DNA of 64,000 bases from Streptomyces marispadix (lineage in GTDB: Bacteria > Actinomycetota > Actinomycetes > Streptomycetales > Streptomycetaceae), in NCBI RefSeq assembly GCF_022524345.1, contig NZ_JAKWJU010000002.1, positions 3,038,001 through 3,102,000 on the forward strand, given 5' to 3'. Below are positions 15,505 through 24,299 of this stretch, in pieces. The number at the start of each line of letters is the position of its first letter. The first letter of the stretch is position 1. The translations under genes were made by a program, and so were the position numbers. The notes under the pieces were generated by a model. The model was not told the DNA's origin. It ran no database searches and saw nothing but the letters and a program-made list of their open reading frames with translations.

Positions 15505-17079
15505 TCAGCAGCCCTTGCAGACACGGTCGAGGAGGTTCGCGGTGGCGCGCTGCACCCGGGGGTCCACATGGCCGGGACGGTCGAGGGCGGGCGACCAGGC
15601 GAAGGTGCCGGAGCAGAAGACGAGCGCACCGGACGGCGCACGGTAGAGGGACGTCTCCTGATGGCGGCGCACCCCGCGTATGTCCTCGTACGGGGAGTGG
15701 GCGAGCAGCACACGCTCCGTGTGGTCCGGCAGATTCGTACGCGGGTAGTAGCAGTCGGCCTCGCCGGCGACCAGACCGGGCAGCGCGTCGCCCTCGCCGA
15801 CACCGGTGGACTCCCACAGCCAGTGGTCGCTGTTGCGCACCACCAGCGGGTACGGCTCCGGCACCTGACCCGCGTACTGGATGCCCAGCACCCGCTGCTC
15901 CGGCTCGCCCTGGGTGCGCCACTGGGCGGGCCGCCCGGGGCCGCGGCGCTTACGGCACGTCAGCAGGCGGTCGGGGGCGCCGCCGGGCAGCGGGTCCAAC
16001 TGGACCTGCCAGTACATGGTGTCGGCGGAGAGGAAGACCAGCGAGGTGCCCTTGTCGCGTGCCCGCTCCACCGCGCGGCGCATGGGCACCGTCCAGTACT
16101 CGTCGTGCCCGGGGAAGACGACGCCTCGGCAGCGGGACGGGTCGACCCGTCCCGCGTGCAGATCGCGGGCGTCGGCGTAGGCGATGTCGTAGCCCTGGCG
16201 CTCGGCCCAGCGGATGAAGTCGTAGGCGTGGCCCACGTGGAGGGGCAGACCGGCACCGGCGTAGGGACGGTCGAAGGAGACGGTGACGGCGGCGTCCGCC
16301 TCGCCCAGCAGCCGCCCGTCCTCGTCCCACGAGTGGTAGAAGCTGGCGCCGGTGCGGCCGTCCTCCGGGAAGAGGTTGTACGCCTGCCACGTGATGTCCG
16401 GCAGTACGAGGAGGAGGTCGGCGGGGGTGCGGTCGCGGACCGTGAACGGGATGTGCGAGCGGTGACGACCGTCGGCGGTGGTCAGTACGGCGACATAGGC
16501 GCCGGTGGCCCAGTGTTCGGGGATCTGCAATCGCCACGACAGCCACCAGTGGTGGCAGGAGACGGTCTTGTCGGCGGCGAGCGGCGCCGGCTGTCTGATG
16601 CCCGACAGCCGCGGACTGGTGGTGATCTTCCGCGCTCCGTCGCCGTCGTAGTGGCCGATGCGGTAGATGTCGACGCCGAAGGACTGGGGCGGATCGACTG
16701 TGATGCGGAAGTCGATGGACTCTCCGGGCGCCGTGCCCCCGTCGCTTCCGGCGAAGCCCTTGATCTGGCAGTGCAGATCGTCGGCCGTACGAGGGCGGCC
16801 CACGCCGGGGTGGCGCCGGACGCGCTCGCCGCACAGCACGTCCTCCAGCCCTGTGTGGTCCACGTACCAGGGGATCATGCGCCCGTTGTCGAAGTGCTGC
16901 TCGCCGAAGCGGAGCCAGGGGAGCGGCCCCTGCCCGCACGGGTCGGTCAGCGCGTGCGCCAGCGCTCCCGACTCCCAGCGCCGGATGTCCTCTTCCTTCC
17001 CCACCTGTGACCCGACCCCCACTCTCGTCGACGCCCCCCGAAGGAGCCACCCCATCACATTACGCGAGCAGCGCGTCAC
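15505..17079 (-). CDS. N,N-dimethylformamidase large-subunit-like protein
   Basis: A 524-residue protein that looks like the C-terminal domain of the N,N-dimethylformamidase beta-subunit family. Supporting stretches are IDFRITVDPPQSFGVDIYRIGHY (a beta-sandwich start), LPDITWQAYNLF, FDRPYAGAG, a VVFPGHDEYWT block and LSADTMYWQ. These HDEYW and ADTMYWQ motifs are typical of the family. The true substrate in actinomycetes is unknown, and most members are annotated as hypothetical. Start choice is uncertain: GTG 17079, GTG 17058 and ATG 17055 are all in frame with weak ribosome sites. It lies 36 bases downstream of the next membrane gene, so the two may be co-transcribed. Confidence 0.75.
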   Translation of the reverse strand: MTRCSRNVMGWLLRGASTRVGVGSQVGKEEDIRRWESGALAHALTDPCGQGPLPWLRFGEQHFDNGRMIPWYVDHTGLEDVLCGERVRRHPGVGRPRTADDLHCQIKGFAGSDGGTAPGESIDFRITVDPPQSFGVDIYRIGHYDGDGARKITTSPRLSGIRQPAPLAADKTVSCHHWWLSWRLQIPEHWATGAYVAVLTTADGRHRSHIPFTVRDRTPADLLLVLPDITWQAYNLFPEDGRTGASFYHSWDEDGRLLGEADAAVTVSFDRPYAGAGLPLHVGHAYDFIRWAERQGYDIAYADARDLHAGRVDPSRCRGVVFPGHDEYWTVPMRRAVERARDKGTSLVFLSADTMYWQVQLDPLPGGAPDRLLTCRKRRGPGRPAQWRTQGEPEQRVLGIQYAGQVPEPYPLVVRNSDHWLWESTGVGEGDALPGLVAGEADCYYPRTNLPDHTERVLLAHSPYEDIRGVRRHQETSLYRAPSGALVFCSGTFAWSPALDRPGHVDPRVQRATANLLDRVCKGC

Positions 17080-17115
17080 CCCCCGCAGCAGATGTGAGGA
17101 AGACGAAAGGAGGGA

Positions 17116-18843
17116 TCAGACGAGACGGACAGGTTTGTCCGGCCTGACTCCCACGGCCGCCATCCAGTCACGCAGCGGCCGGGAATCGCCCTCCTCGACG
17201 AGGCCCAGCACGTGGCCCGTCAGGTCCGCCCTGCTCACCCCGTCCACCAGCAGCGCGGGGCCGTCGAGCCAGTCCAGGCCGGGGGCCGCTCCCGCGGTGT
17301 CCACGGCCGCGCAGCAGATCACCGCCGTGATGTGCTCCGTCATCAACTCCCGCCCGGTGCGCGGCGCTTGGAGGGGAAGTCCCATGGGTGTCACGGCGGA
17401 CCCGCCGGGCCCGTCGCCCACGCCCGGTATGAGCGGGCCCACGAGCGCCTCCTCGCGCGACTCACGAGCGCTCTCGCGTGCGACCGCGGCCCCTATGCGG
17501 GCGGCCAGCTCCTCCGTGCGGTCCGCTCCGCCTTCGGCCAGCCACTCCAAGATCCGTACCGGGGTCGCCGCGGCCTCGGCAGGGCCGCCGGGACGGTCCA
17601 GCGCATCGAGATGCGTGAAGAGACGGGCCGCGCGGGCCCGCCAGATGCGGTCCACGACCTCCTCCGGATACGCCTGCCAGTCGACCGGCGCCCAGTCCGG
17701 GCCCGCCTCGGCCGGGCCGCCGTGGAAGAGGCGGGCGGCCAGCAGCGAGACCGCCTCGTCGACGGCGCCGGGCTCGTCCAGCAGATCGCACGCGGGACGC
17801 TCCCCCAGCCGCGAGGTGAACCCCTCGGCGAGCCTGTCCCGGTGGGACAGCTCCGTGAGCGCGGAGACGACGCCGGCGTCGAGGCGGGCGGGCCACCGCC
17901 CGATGCGCCACGCGGGCAGGGCGACTCTCGTCAGCAGCCTGTCCCAGCCCGCGTAGGCGAGGCCGACCTGCTCCTGCGCCGCCGTACGCAGCGCGTGGTC
18001 CACACCCTGTGCACGGGAGGCCGCCGCCGCGGCGACGCCCCGCTCCATCTCGGCCGCGTGCTGCGCGCAGGCGCGGAGCATCAGCCGTGCGCAGAAGCCC
18101 GCGAAGCGCAGCAGCGCCCGGTGGACCGCGCCACGGGCCCGCGCCGCCGTTCCTGCGAGGGCCGTCGCCTTGCCTGAACCGGCAAGTGCCGTATGTGAAC
18201 CGGGATGTGGCTCGCCCGCCCGGGCTTGTGCCTCGCCCTCACGCCGGGCCTGCGCCTTGTCGGCGACCGCGACCGCCGCGTCCAAACCCCTCACGAACCG
18301 GCGGGCCGCCGCTATGTCCGGATGTGCCGAGGGACCGGTGCCCGCGACGACGGGGGCCAGCAGGGCACGCAGCTCCGCCACCCTCATCCACCACAGGAAC
18401 GGCGAGCCGATCACCAGCACCGGAGGGACCCGCTCCCGCGTGCGGTGCGAGCGGTCCTCCAGCCAACTGTCGCAGTCGGGGGTGAGCGCCACCGCCGAGG
18501 GCACGGGGACCTCCAGCCGCTCGGCCAGGTCCCGCACCAGCTCGTAGAGGTCCGCGGCGGCGCTCTCCTCCACGGGCACCGTCGGGGAGACGGCGGGCCG
18601 CGACCGGGCGATGACCGCGGCGACACCGGCCGCCGTCGCCAGCGCCAGCACCGCAGCGCAGCAGAGCGCGACCCGCACACCGGCCCAGCCGGGGCCGCCG
18701 ACGCGGCCCGTCGTCTCCGCCGCGAAGACGATCACCGCACCCGCGGCGGGCAGCAGTGCGAGAGCGAGCGCCGCGCCGCGGATGCGGAGCACGGAGAGAG
18801 CGTGTGAACGCGCGGAGCGCGTCCCTGCCTGGCGGCCCACCAC
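17116..18843 (-). CDS. M48-peptidase-like membrane protein without the zinc motif
   Basis: About 575 residues. I place the start at GTG 18843 (GGGGGTGAG ribosome site); the frame stays open to 18948. Two membrane segments (ALALALLPAAGAVIVFAA and ALCCAAVLALATAAGVAAVIA) precede a soluble part. The block PVLVIGSPFLWWMRVAELRA looks like M48 peptidases just before their HExxH helix, but the motif position reads APVVAG, so the metal site is missing. The rest is Ala-rich helical sequence without known domains. A catalytically dead relative, perhaps with a scaffold role, is the best reading. Conservation next to purD in other species would have to be checked. Confidence 0.68.
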   Translation of the reverse strand: MVGRQAGTRSARSHALSVLRIRGAALALALLPAAGAVIVFAAETTGRVGGPGWAGVRVALCCAAVLALATAAGVAAVIARSRPAVSPTVPVEESAAADLYELVRDLAERLEVPVPSAVALTPDCDSWLEDRSHRTRERVPPVLVIGSPFLWWMRVAELRALLAPVVAGTGPSAHPDIAAARRFVRGLDAAVAVADKAQARREGEAQARAGEPHPGSHTALAGSGKATALAGTAARARGAVHRALLRFAGFCARLMLRACAQHAAEMERGVAAAAASRAQGVDHALRTAAQEQVGLAYAGWDRLLTRVALPAWRIGRWPARLDAGVVSALTELSHRDRLAEGFTSRLGERPACDLLDEPGAVDEAVSLLAARLFHGGPAEAGPDWAPVDWQAYPEEVVDRIWRARAARLFTHLDALDRPGGPAEAAATPVRILEWLAEGGADRTEELAARIGAAVARESARESREEALVGPLIPGVGDGPGGSAVTPMGLPLQAPRTGRELMTEHITAVICCAAVDTAGAAPGLDWLDGPALLVDGVSRADLTGHVLGLVEEGDSRPLRDWMAAVGVRPDKPVRLV

Positions 18844-19174
18844 GAACTGCTCACCCCCATCCCTACGGGCCCGCACACCCGGGCTCAGTGGTCCCCACTG
18901 TGGCACCGCGCACCGACACCGCAATGTGCGCGGGGCCACTCGGGACACAGCCGGGCATACGGTCGGAACGTCCCATTCGACTTGCGCGGAACCCTAGTTG
19001 GGGCCCTGACAGCCGTCAGCCGCTCCGCTGTCCGGTCACTCGATGGAATGGCTTTGGGGAAAGCTCTTGCGTCCGTGGGGGGTGCGAAAGGTGTCCGCCT
19101 TGCTCCCTTTCGCCCCTCTTCATGGGGAGTCGGGCGGTCGCTTCACGCCGGTTCAGGCCGTGGCCGCCGCCCGT
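18844..19174. other. Gap between purD and the M48-like gene
   Basis: 331 bases without a supported gene. It holds the purD terminator-like hairpin (19079-19117), a short direct repeat next to the purD stop and, nearer 18950-19020, the likely promoter of the downstream minus-strand gene. Confidence 0.6.
19079..19117 (-). terminator. Hairpin downstream of purD
   Basis: GCGAAAGG (19084-19091) pairs with CCTTTCGC (19106-19113), and after one mismatch the stem extends by three or four G-C pairs. It lies about 60-95 bases after the purD stop and fits a terminator on the minus strand. Confidence 0.55.
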
Positions 19175-19185
19175 TCAGGCCGTGG
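19151..19185. repeat. 13-bp direct repeat spanning the purD stop
   Basis: GTTCAGGCCGTGG occurs at 19151-19163 and 19173-19185, 22 bases apart. The second copy contains the purD stop codon (19175-19177). It looks like a small tandem duplication of the gene end. Confidence 0.6.
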
Positions 19186-20440
19186 AAGCCGCCGCTTCCG
19201 CCGCGATGTCGCCGCGGTGATGCGAACCGTCCAGCCGGATACGCCGCACCGCCTCGTAGGCACGTTCACGCGCCCCCGCCAGCCCCTCGCCCGTCGCCGT
19301 GACGGACAGGACGCGACCGCCCGCGCTGACCACCCGGCCCTCCGTGTCGCGCTTGGTGCCGGCGTGCAGCACATACGCCTCGGGCCCGTCCAGCCGTGCC
19401 ACCTCGTCCAGGCCCTCGATCACATCGCCCGTACGGGGCGCCGCCGGGTAGTCCCGCGCCGCTACGACGACGGTGACTGCCGCCTCGTCGCTCCAGCGCG
19501 GCGGCGGTACGTCCGCGAGCCGCCCCGTGGCCGCCCCGTACAGCAGCCCGGCGAGCGGCGTACGCAGCCGTGCCAGTACGGCCTGGGTCTCCGGGTCGCC
19601 GAAACGGGCGTTGAACTCGATGACGCGCACGCCCCGCGACGTGATCGCGAGTCCCGCGTAGAGCAGCCCGGAGAACGGCGTGCCACGGCGCCGCAGTTCG
19701 TCGACGGTGGGACGCAGCACCGTCTGCTCGATCTCCTCGACCAGGCCGTGCCGGGCCCAGGGAAGCGGCGAATAGGCGCCCATGCCGCCGGTGTTGGGGC
19801 CCTCGTCGCCGTCGTAGGCGCGCTTGAAGTCCTGCGCGGGCTGGAGCGGCACGACGGTCTCGCCGTCGGTCACCGCGAAGAGCGACACCTCCGGGCCGTC
19901 CAGGAACTCCTCGATGACGACCCGCCCGCAGGCACGCCCGTGGGCGCGTGCCGCCTCGATGTCGTCCGTCACCACGACGCCCTTGCCCGCTGCCAGTCCG
20001 TCGTCCTTGACGACGTACGGCGGGCCGAAGGCGTTCAGGGCCTCGTCGATCTCCTCCGGCGTGGTGCACACATGGCTGAGTGCGGTCGGCACCCCGGCCG
20101 AGGCCATCACGTCCTTGGCGAACGCCTTCGACCCCTCCAGCCGCGCCGCCTCGGCGGACGGCCCGAACACGGCGACGCCCCGCGCCCGCAGCGCGTCCGC
20201 GACACCCGCGACCAGCGGCGCCTCCGGCCCGATGACGACGAGATCGGCGTCGATCTGCGGTGTCTCCGCCAGCGCGGAGACGGCGGCGCCGTCGGTCGGG
20301 TCGACGGCGTGCAGCGTGGCGACCTCGGCGATCCCGGCGTTGCCGGGCGCACAGTGCAGCCCCGTGACCTCGGGGTCGAGCGATAGGGAGCGGCACAGGG
20401 CGTGTTCGCGGGCGCCGCCGCCGATGACCAGAATCCTCAC
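19175..20440 (-). CDS. purD: Phosphoribosylamine--glycine ligase
   Basis: GAR synthetase of purine synthesis: phosphoribosylamine plus glycine plus ATP. The 421-residue protein is of normal length. It starts [15 protein letters not shown], the standard N-domain loop. [12 protein letters not shown], the ATP-grasp parts [14 protein letters not shown] and [13 protein letters not shown], the conserved [12 protein letters not shown] and the metal-binding [12 protein letters not shown] are all present. The C-terminal 12 residues are Ala-rich. It shares strand with purC but is separated from it by two other genes. Confidence 0.97.
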   Translation of the reverse strand: MRILVIGGGAREHALCRSLSLDPEVTGLHCAPGNAGIAEVATLHAVDPTDGAAVSALAETPQIDADLVVIGPEAPLVAGVADALRARGVAVFGPSAEAARLEGSKAFAKDVMASAGVPTALSHVCTTPEEIDEALNAFGPPYVVKDDGLAAGKGVVVTDDIEAARAHGRACGRVVIEEFLDGPEVSLFAVTDGETVVPLQPAQDFKRAYDGDEGPNTGGMGAYSPLPWARHGLVEEIEQTVLRPTVDELRRRGTPFSGLLYAGLAITSRGVRVIEFNARFGDPETQAVLARLRTPLAGLLYGAATGRLADVPPPRWSDEAAVTVVVAARDYPAAPRTGDVIEGLDEVARLDGPEAYVLHAGTKRDTEGRVVSAGGRVLSVTATGEGLAGARERAYEAVRRIRLDGSHHRGDIAAEAAASTA

Positions 20441-20583
20441 GGGAGCAGCCTAGACGTCGCCCTCGGCGCCCTTCACACGGCACTCTTTCGAGTGAGTCCG
20501 GAATCGCTCCTATACCTGAACAGTGCACAATTCCGTGGGAGTTCAGCCGCAAAGTGGTGTTGCGTCCCCACTTACGGCGGTAG

Positions 20584-20595
20584 GAAGGGCCCTTC
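20584..20595. promoter_or_regulatory. GAAGGGCCCTTC palindrome before the SLATT gene
   Basis: A perfect 12-base palindrome centred about 50 bases before the GTG start, followed by GAA. The same core, with one extra T, stands at 14281-14296 on the other strand. Possible binding site of an unknown regulator. Confidence 0.35.
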
Positions 20596-20638
20596 GAATC
20601 GGTCGTGGGCCGTCGTGCGTTCGTTGTGGGGTGTGGCT

Positions 20639-21346
20639 GTGAGCAAGCCGGAGATGCGGCCGGGGGCTGGACGGGCCTTCCCGCTCGGTGACTGGGGCGA
20701 GCCGGGGGACCGCCTCGACGAGCTCTACGTATGGGTCGAGCAGCGCGCTCTGTTCATCGCCGACTGGTATCTCGCCGACCGCACCCGCAAGCGGCTCGGT
20801 GCACGTGTACTGCGCACCGGCGCCTCCCTGGGTGCGACGGCGGCGGCGCTGCTGCCGCTGCTCGCCCTCACGGGCACGCTGCCCAGGGGCGTCGCCCTCT
20901 GGGGTTATGTGGCGCTGCTGGCGGCCGTGATGTGCGTGTTCGCCGACCGCTGTTTCGGGCTGACCACGGGCTGGATCAGGGACGTCGCCACCGCGCAGGC
21001 CATCCAGCGGAGGCTGGAGGCCCTTCAGTACGACTGGGCGTCGGAGTCGGTGCGCGAGATGCTCGGGCCGAAGGAGGGCGGCGCCAACGAGGCGGCCGAG
21101 CGCGGGCTGACGCTGCTGCGCCGCTTCACCGAGGACGTCTCCGAGGTCGTACGGGCCGAGACCGCGGACTGGATGCTGGAGTTCAGGCCGGGCTTCACAC
21201 CGCCCGCCTCGCAGCAGGACACGGGACAGCCGGCTCGTCCCGCGGAGGTCTGCGTCGCAGCGCAGAACGTGCACCGCTTCCCGAAGTCTCCGGGGCTACG
21301 CCCGAGCATGCCCCGCCAGCGGCCGCCGGAGGAGCCGTCCAACTGA
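20639..21346 (+). CDS. SLATT-domain (DUF4231-like) membrane protein
   Basis: About 235 residues from GTG 20639 (VSKPEMRP). The protein has a charged helix (ELYVWVEQRALFIADWYLADRTRKRL), two membrane segments (LGATAAALLPLLALTG and VALWGYVALLAAVMCVFA), then RCFGLTTGWIRDVATAQAIQRRLEALQYDWA and a Pro-rich tail. This order of helix, two spans and helix is that of SLATT proteins, predicted in the literature to form membrane effectors of nucleotide-signal or stress systems. Here it stands alone, divergent from purD, with no nucleotide-cyclase partner, so a housekeeping role is also possible. Confidence 0.8.
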   Translation: MSKPEMRPGAGRAFPLGDWGEPGDRLDELYVWVEQRALFIADWYLADRTRKRLGARVLRTGASLGATAAALLPLLALTGTLPRGVALWGYVALLAAVMCVFADRCFGLTTGWIRDVATAQAIQRRLEALQYDWASESVREMLGPKEGGANEAAERGLTLLRRFTEDVSEVVRAETADWMLEFRPGFTPPASQQDTGQPARPAEVCVAAQNVHRFPKSPGLRPSMPRQRPPEEPSN

Positions 21347-21449
21347 GCCGTGCACGGTGAACGCGCGGCGGTGGAGCGGCAGTTCAGGGGCCCCTCCCCG
21401 GGCAGGAGCGCATGATCGTAGGCCACCGGCACCGGGCTCCGTATCGCGC

Positions 21450-22115
21450 CTAGCTGAAGACGATCATCGACCCCTGCGCCAGGCTCCGTGTCGCCGCCGC
21501 GTGCAGCCCCAGCCAGACGTGGCGCTCCTGTGCGAACGGGCCCTCCCCGTACGCGACGGGCGTCTCAGCGGGCTCCTCCAGCTCCGTGGGCCGCGACGGG
21601 GACTGCGGCGCCGGCGGCGGTGCCGCCGGGTCCAGGCCCAAGTACGGTGCTACGGCCTCAAGTTCGCGCAGCAGCCCGTGGCTAGAGCCCAACGGGCCCC
21701 CGCCGTCGATGAGTTCGTCCGTAGCGAGCGGCACGGGGAAGTCGAGGGGCACATACGCGCCCGCGTGGTCGTAGTGCCACACCAGATGCGACTGCTGCAC
21801 CGTCGACTCGAACATCTCAAGCAACTGCTCGTAGTCGCCGCCCAGTTCGTCGACGGGCGTCACCTCCAGCCCGCAGAGCTGGAGGATGTGCGCGCGGCGC
21901 AGGAAGTGCAGTGCCTCGTAGTCGAATCCGGCGACGGGCGCGACCTCCCCCGACAGGCCCGGCATGTAGTTGTAGACGGGCACCGGAGGCAGTCCTGCCT
22001 CCGTCAGTGCCTTGTCGTACGAAGCGATCTCCTCGGCGAAGGGGTTGTCGGGGCTGTGGCACAGCACATCGACGAGGGGAACCAACCAGAGATCACACGC
22101 CAAGAGTCGCTCCAT
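21450..22115 (-). CDS. Conserved hypothetical protein
   Basis: A 221-residue soluble protein starting MERLLACDLWLVPLVDVL. It has no signal peptide or membrane span and no catalytic motif I recognise. Stretches such as VPVYNYMPGLSGEVAPV, FLRRAHILQLCGLEV and HLVWHYDHAGAYVPLDFP are well-structured, and codon use is normal, so the gene is real. A Pro-rich linker (PAAPPPAPQSPSRP) precedes the last 40 residues. It stands 43 bases upstream of the GntR gene end on the same strand. Function unknown. Confidence 0.75.
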   Translation of the reverse strand: MERLLACDLWLVPLVDVLCHSPDNPFAEEIASYDKALTEAGLPPVPVYNYMPGLSGEVAPVAGFDYEALHFLRRAHILQLCGLEVTPVDELGGDYEQLLEMFESTVQQSHLVWHYDHAGAYVPLDFPVPLATDELIDGGGPLGSSHGLLRELEAVAPYLGLDPAAPPPAPQSPSRPTELEEPAETPVAYGEGPFAQERHVWLGLHAAATRSLAQGSMIVFS

Positions 22116-22158
22116 CCGCAGCCGGGGATGTCAGCGTAATGCCGCGCCCGGGGCGTGT

Positions 22159-22830
22159 TCACCAAGGCGGCGACTTCTCCGCGATCGCCAGCGCGTGCCG
22201 GTGGTATTCACCGGCGATCCGGTGCGCGGTCTCGGCGTCCTCGCGCTCCACGGCGTCCACGAGTTCCCGGTGCCCGGCCCACAGCCGCTTCGACACCTCC
22301 GGCTCCTTGCGCAGGCAGGGCACGCTGTAGACCCAGCACTGCACACGCAGCCGGTCGAGGAAGTCGCAGATGTAGCGGTTGCCTATGACGTCGCCCAACT
22401 CCCGCCAGTAGCGCAGGTCGTAGCCGATCAGCACATCGAGGTCGCCAGCGCGTGCGGCACGGACCGCGGCCTCCGCCCGGCGCCGCACGGACGCGAGGAC
22501 CGCCTCGTCGAGCGTGAGCACCGGGACGGGGCCGTCGTCGGTGAAGTAGCCGTGGAAGAGGCCGTCGAGCACGACCATCCGCGCCTTCACCATCGAGCGG
22601 TAGTCGTCGACGGTGAACTCGTGCACGCGGAAGCCCCGGTGCTGCTCCACGTCCAGCAGCCCCTGCGCCGCCAGGTCGACGAGCGCCTCGCGCACGGGCG
22701 TCGCCGACACTCCGTACTGCTCCGCGATCTCCTTGACCGTGAAGTGGCTCCCGGCCGGCAGGCGCCCGGCCAGGATCTCGTCACGCAGCGCGGAGGCGAT
22801 CTGCGACCGCAGAGTGCTTCGCTTGATCAT
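22159..22830 (-). CDS. GntR-family regulator (FadR/FCD subfamily)
   Basis: A 223-residue repressor-type protein. The ATG at 22830 overlaps the stop of the aminotransferase (ATGA), which fixes the start. The winged helix-turn-helix is at residues 5-70 (RDEILAGRLPAGSHFTVKEIAEQYGVSATPVREAL). The C-terminal all-helical FCD domain has residues that often bind a metal (LIGYDLRYWRELGDVIGN and GHRELVDAVE). Being coupled to the aminotransferase gene, it probably controls that enzyme in response to an amino acid or its product. The ligand is unknown. Confidence 0.9.
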   Translation of the reverse strand: MIKRSTLRSQIASALRDEILAGRLPAGSHFTVKEIAEQYGVSATPVREALVDLAAQGLLDVEQHRGFRVHEFTVDDYRSMVKARMVVLDGLFHGYFTDDGPVPVLTLDEAVLASVRRRAEAAVRAARAGDLDVLIGYDLRYWRELGDVIGNRYICDFLDRLRVQCWVYSVPCLRKEPEVSKRLWAGHRELVDAVEREDAETAHRIAGEYHRHALAIAEKSPPW

Positions 22831-24233
22831 CGACCGGCGGTCGTGTGCGCGTCCGCGGCCGAGAGCGCCTCGTCGAGGATCTCCAGGCCCTCCTTGGCCT
22901 CCGCCTCGCTGATGGTGCACGGGGGCACGACATGGGTGCGGTTCATGTTGACGAACGGCCACAGGCCGCCGCGCTTGCAGGCCGCCGCGAAGTCGGCCAT
23001 CGGCTTGTTGTCGGCACCGCTCGCGTTGTACGGGACCAGCGGCTCACGCGTCTCCTTGTCCCGTACGAGGTCCAGCGCCCAGAAGACGCCCAGGCCCCGC
23101 ACCTCGCCGACGCAGGGGTGGCGTTCGGCGATCTCCCGCAGCGCAGGGCCGATGACGTCCTCGCCGATCCGCGCCGCGTGCTCGACGATGCCCTCCTCCG
23201 CCATGGCGTTGATGGTCGCTACGGCCGAGCCGCACGCCAGCGGATGCCCGGAGTACGTCAGCCCGCCCGGGTAGGGACGCTTGTCGAAGGTGGCGGCGAT
23301 CTCGGCGGAGATGGCCACGCCGCCCAGCGGCACATAGCCGGAGTTGACGCCCTTGGCGAAGGTGATCAGGTCGGGGGTGACGCCGAAGTGGTCGGCCGCG
23401 AACCACGCTCCCGTACGCCCGAACCCCGCCATCACCTCGTCGAGTACGAAGACGATGCCGTGCCGGTCGCAGATCTCGCGGACGCCCGCGAGGTAGCCGG
23501 GCGGCGGTACGAGGACGCCCGCCGTGCCGGGCACGGTCTCCAGGATCACCGCGGCGACGGTGCCGGGGCCCTCGAAGGCGATGGTCTCCTCCAGGTGCGC
23601 CAGGGCACGTTCGGACTCCTGCTGCTGCGTCTCGGCGTAGAAGTGCGAGCGGTACAGATGCGGACCGAAGAAGTGCACGGCGCCCGCGGCGCCGGTGTCG
23701 TTGGCCCAGCGGCGCGGTTCGCCCGTGATGTGGATCGCGGCGGCGGTGTGGCCGTGGTACGAGCGGTACGTGCTCAGCACCTTGGGGCGGCCGGTGTGCA
23801 GCTTCGCCATGCGCACGGCGTTCTCGACGGCCTCCGCGCCGCCGTTGGTCCAGAAGACCTTGTCCAGGTCGCCGGGGGTGCGCTCCGCGACGAGCCGCGC
23901 AGCCTCCGCCCTCACGTCGACGGCGAATCCGGGCGCCATCGTGCACATGCGGGCCGCCTGCTCCTGGATGGCGGCGACGACCTTGGGGTGCTGGTGGCCG
24001 ATGTTGGTGTTGACGAGCTGGGAGGAGAAGTCGAGGTAGCGGTTGCCGTCGTAGTCCCAGAAGTACGAGCCCTCGCCGCCGGCGACCGGCAGCGGTTCGA
24101 TCAGCCCCTGCGCCGACCACGAGTGGAAGACGTGTGCGCGGTCCGCCGCCCGTACGGCCTGGCCGGCGGCCGGGTCGGGCACGGAGGCGGCGGGGCCCGC
24201 GGCAGGGGTGGTGTTCGTACTCGTGCTGGTCAC
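22827..24233 (-). CDS. Class III (omega-type) aminotransferase
   Basis: A PLP enzyme of 468 residues from GTG 24233, which has GAGGAG 8-9 bases before it. Key features are the phosphate-binding VFWTNGGAEAVENAVRMA, YRSYHGHT, the aspartate that holds the PLP ring in FVLDEVMAGFGRTG, the Schiff-base lysine in LITFAKGVNSGY and the SGHPLACGSA block. These place it with beta-alanine/4-aminobutyrate or omega-amino-acid:pyruvate aminotransferases, many of which are labelled aspartate aminotransferase family. The coupled GntR gene suggests catabolic, substrate-induced expression. It is too far from the RiPP cluster to be a tailoring enzyme. Confidence 0.9.
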   Translation of the reverse strand: MTSTSTNTTPAAGPAASVPDPAAGQAVRAADRAHVFHSWSAQGLIEPLPVAGGEGSYFWDYDGNRYLDFSSQLVNTNIGHQHPKVVAAIQEQAARMCTMAPGFAVDVRAEAARLVAERTPGDLDKVFWTNGGAEAVENAVRMAKLHTGRPKVLSTYRSYHGHTAAAIHITGEPRRWANDTGAAGAVHFFGPHLYRSHFYAETQQQESERALAHLEETIAFEGPGTVAAVILETVPGTAGVLVPPPGYLAGVREICDRHGIVFVLDEVMAGFGRTGAWFAADHFGVTPDLITFAKGVNSGYVPLGGVAISAEIAATFDKRPYPGGLTYSGHPLACGSAVATINAMAEEGIVEHAARIGEDVIGPALREIAERHPCVGEVRGLGVFWALDLVRDKETREPLVPYNASGADNKPMADFAAACKRGGLWPFVNMNRTHVVPPCTISEAEAKEGLEILDEALSAADAHTTAGR

Positions 24234-24299
24234 GTGCTGGCTCCTCTGCTCGGGGAAGGCGCCGGTGGTACTGCCCACGGCCGTGGAACGGCCCACAGC

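Noticed and set aside
20402..20638. N-terminal extension of the SLATT gene
   Set aside because: The open frame upstream overlaps the purD start and promoter and is not coding-like; the GTG at 20639 fits family length.
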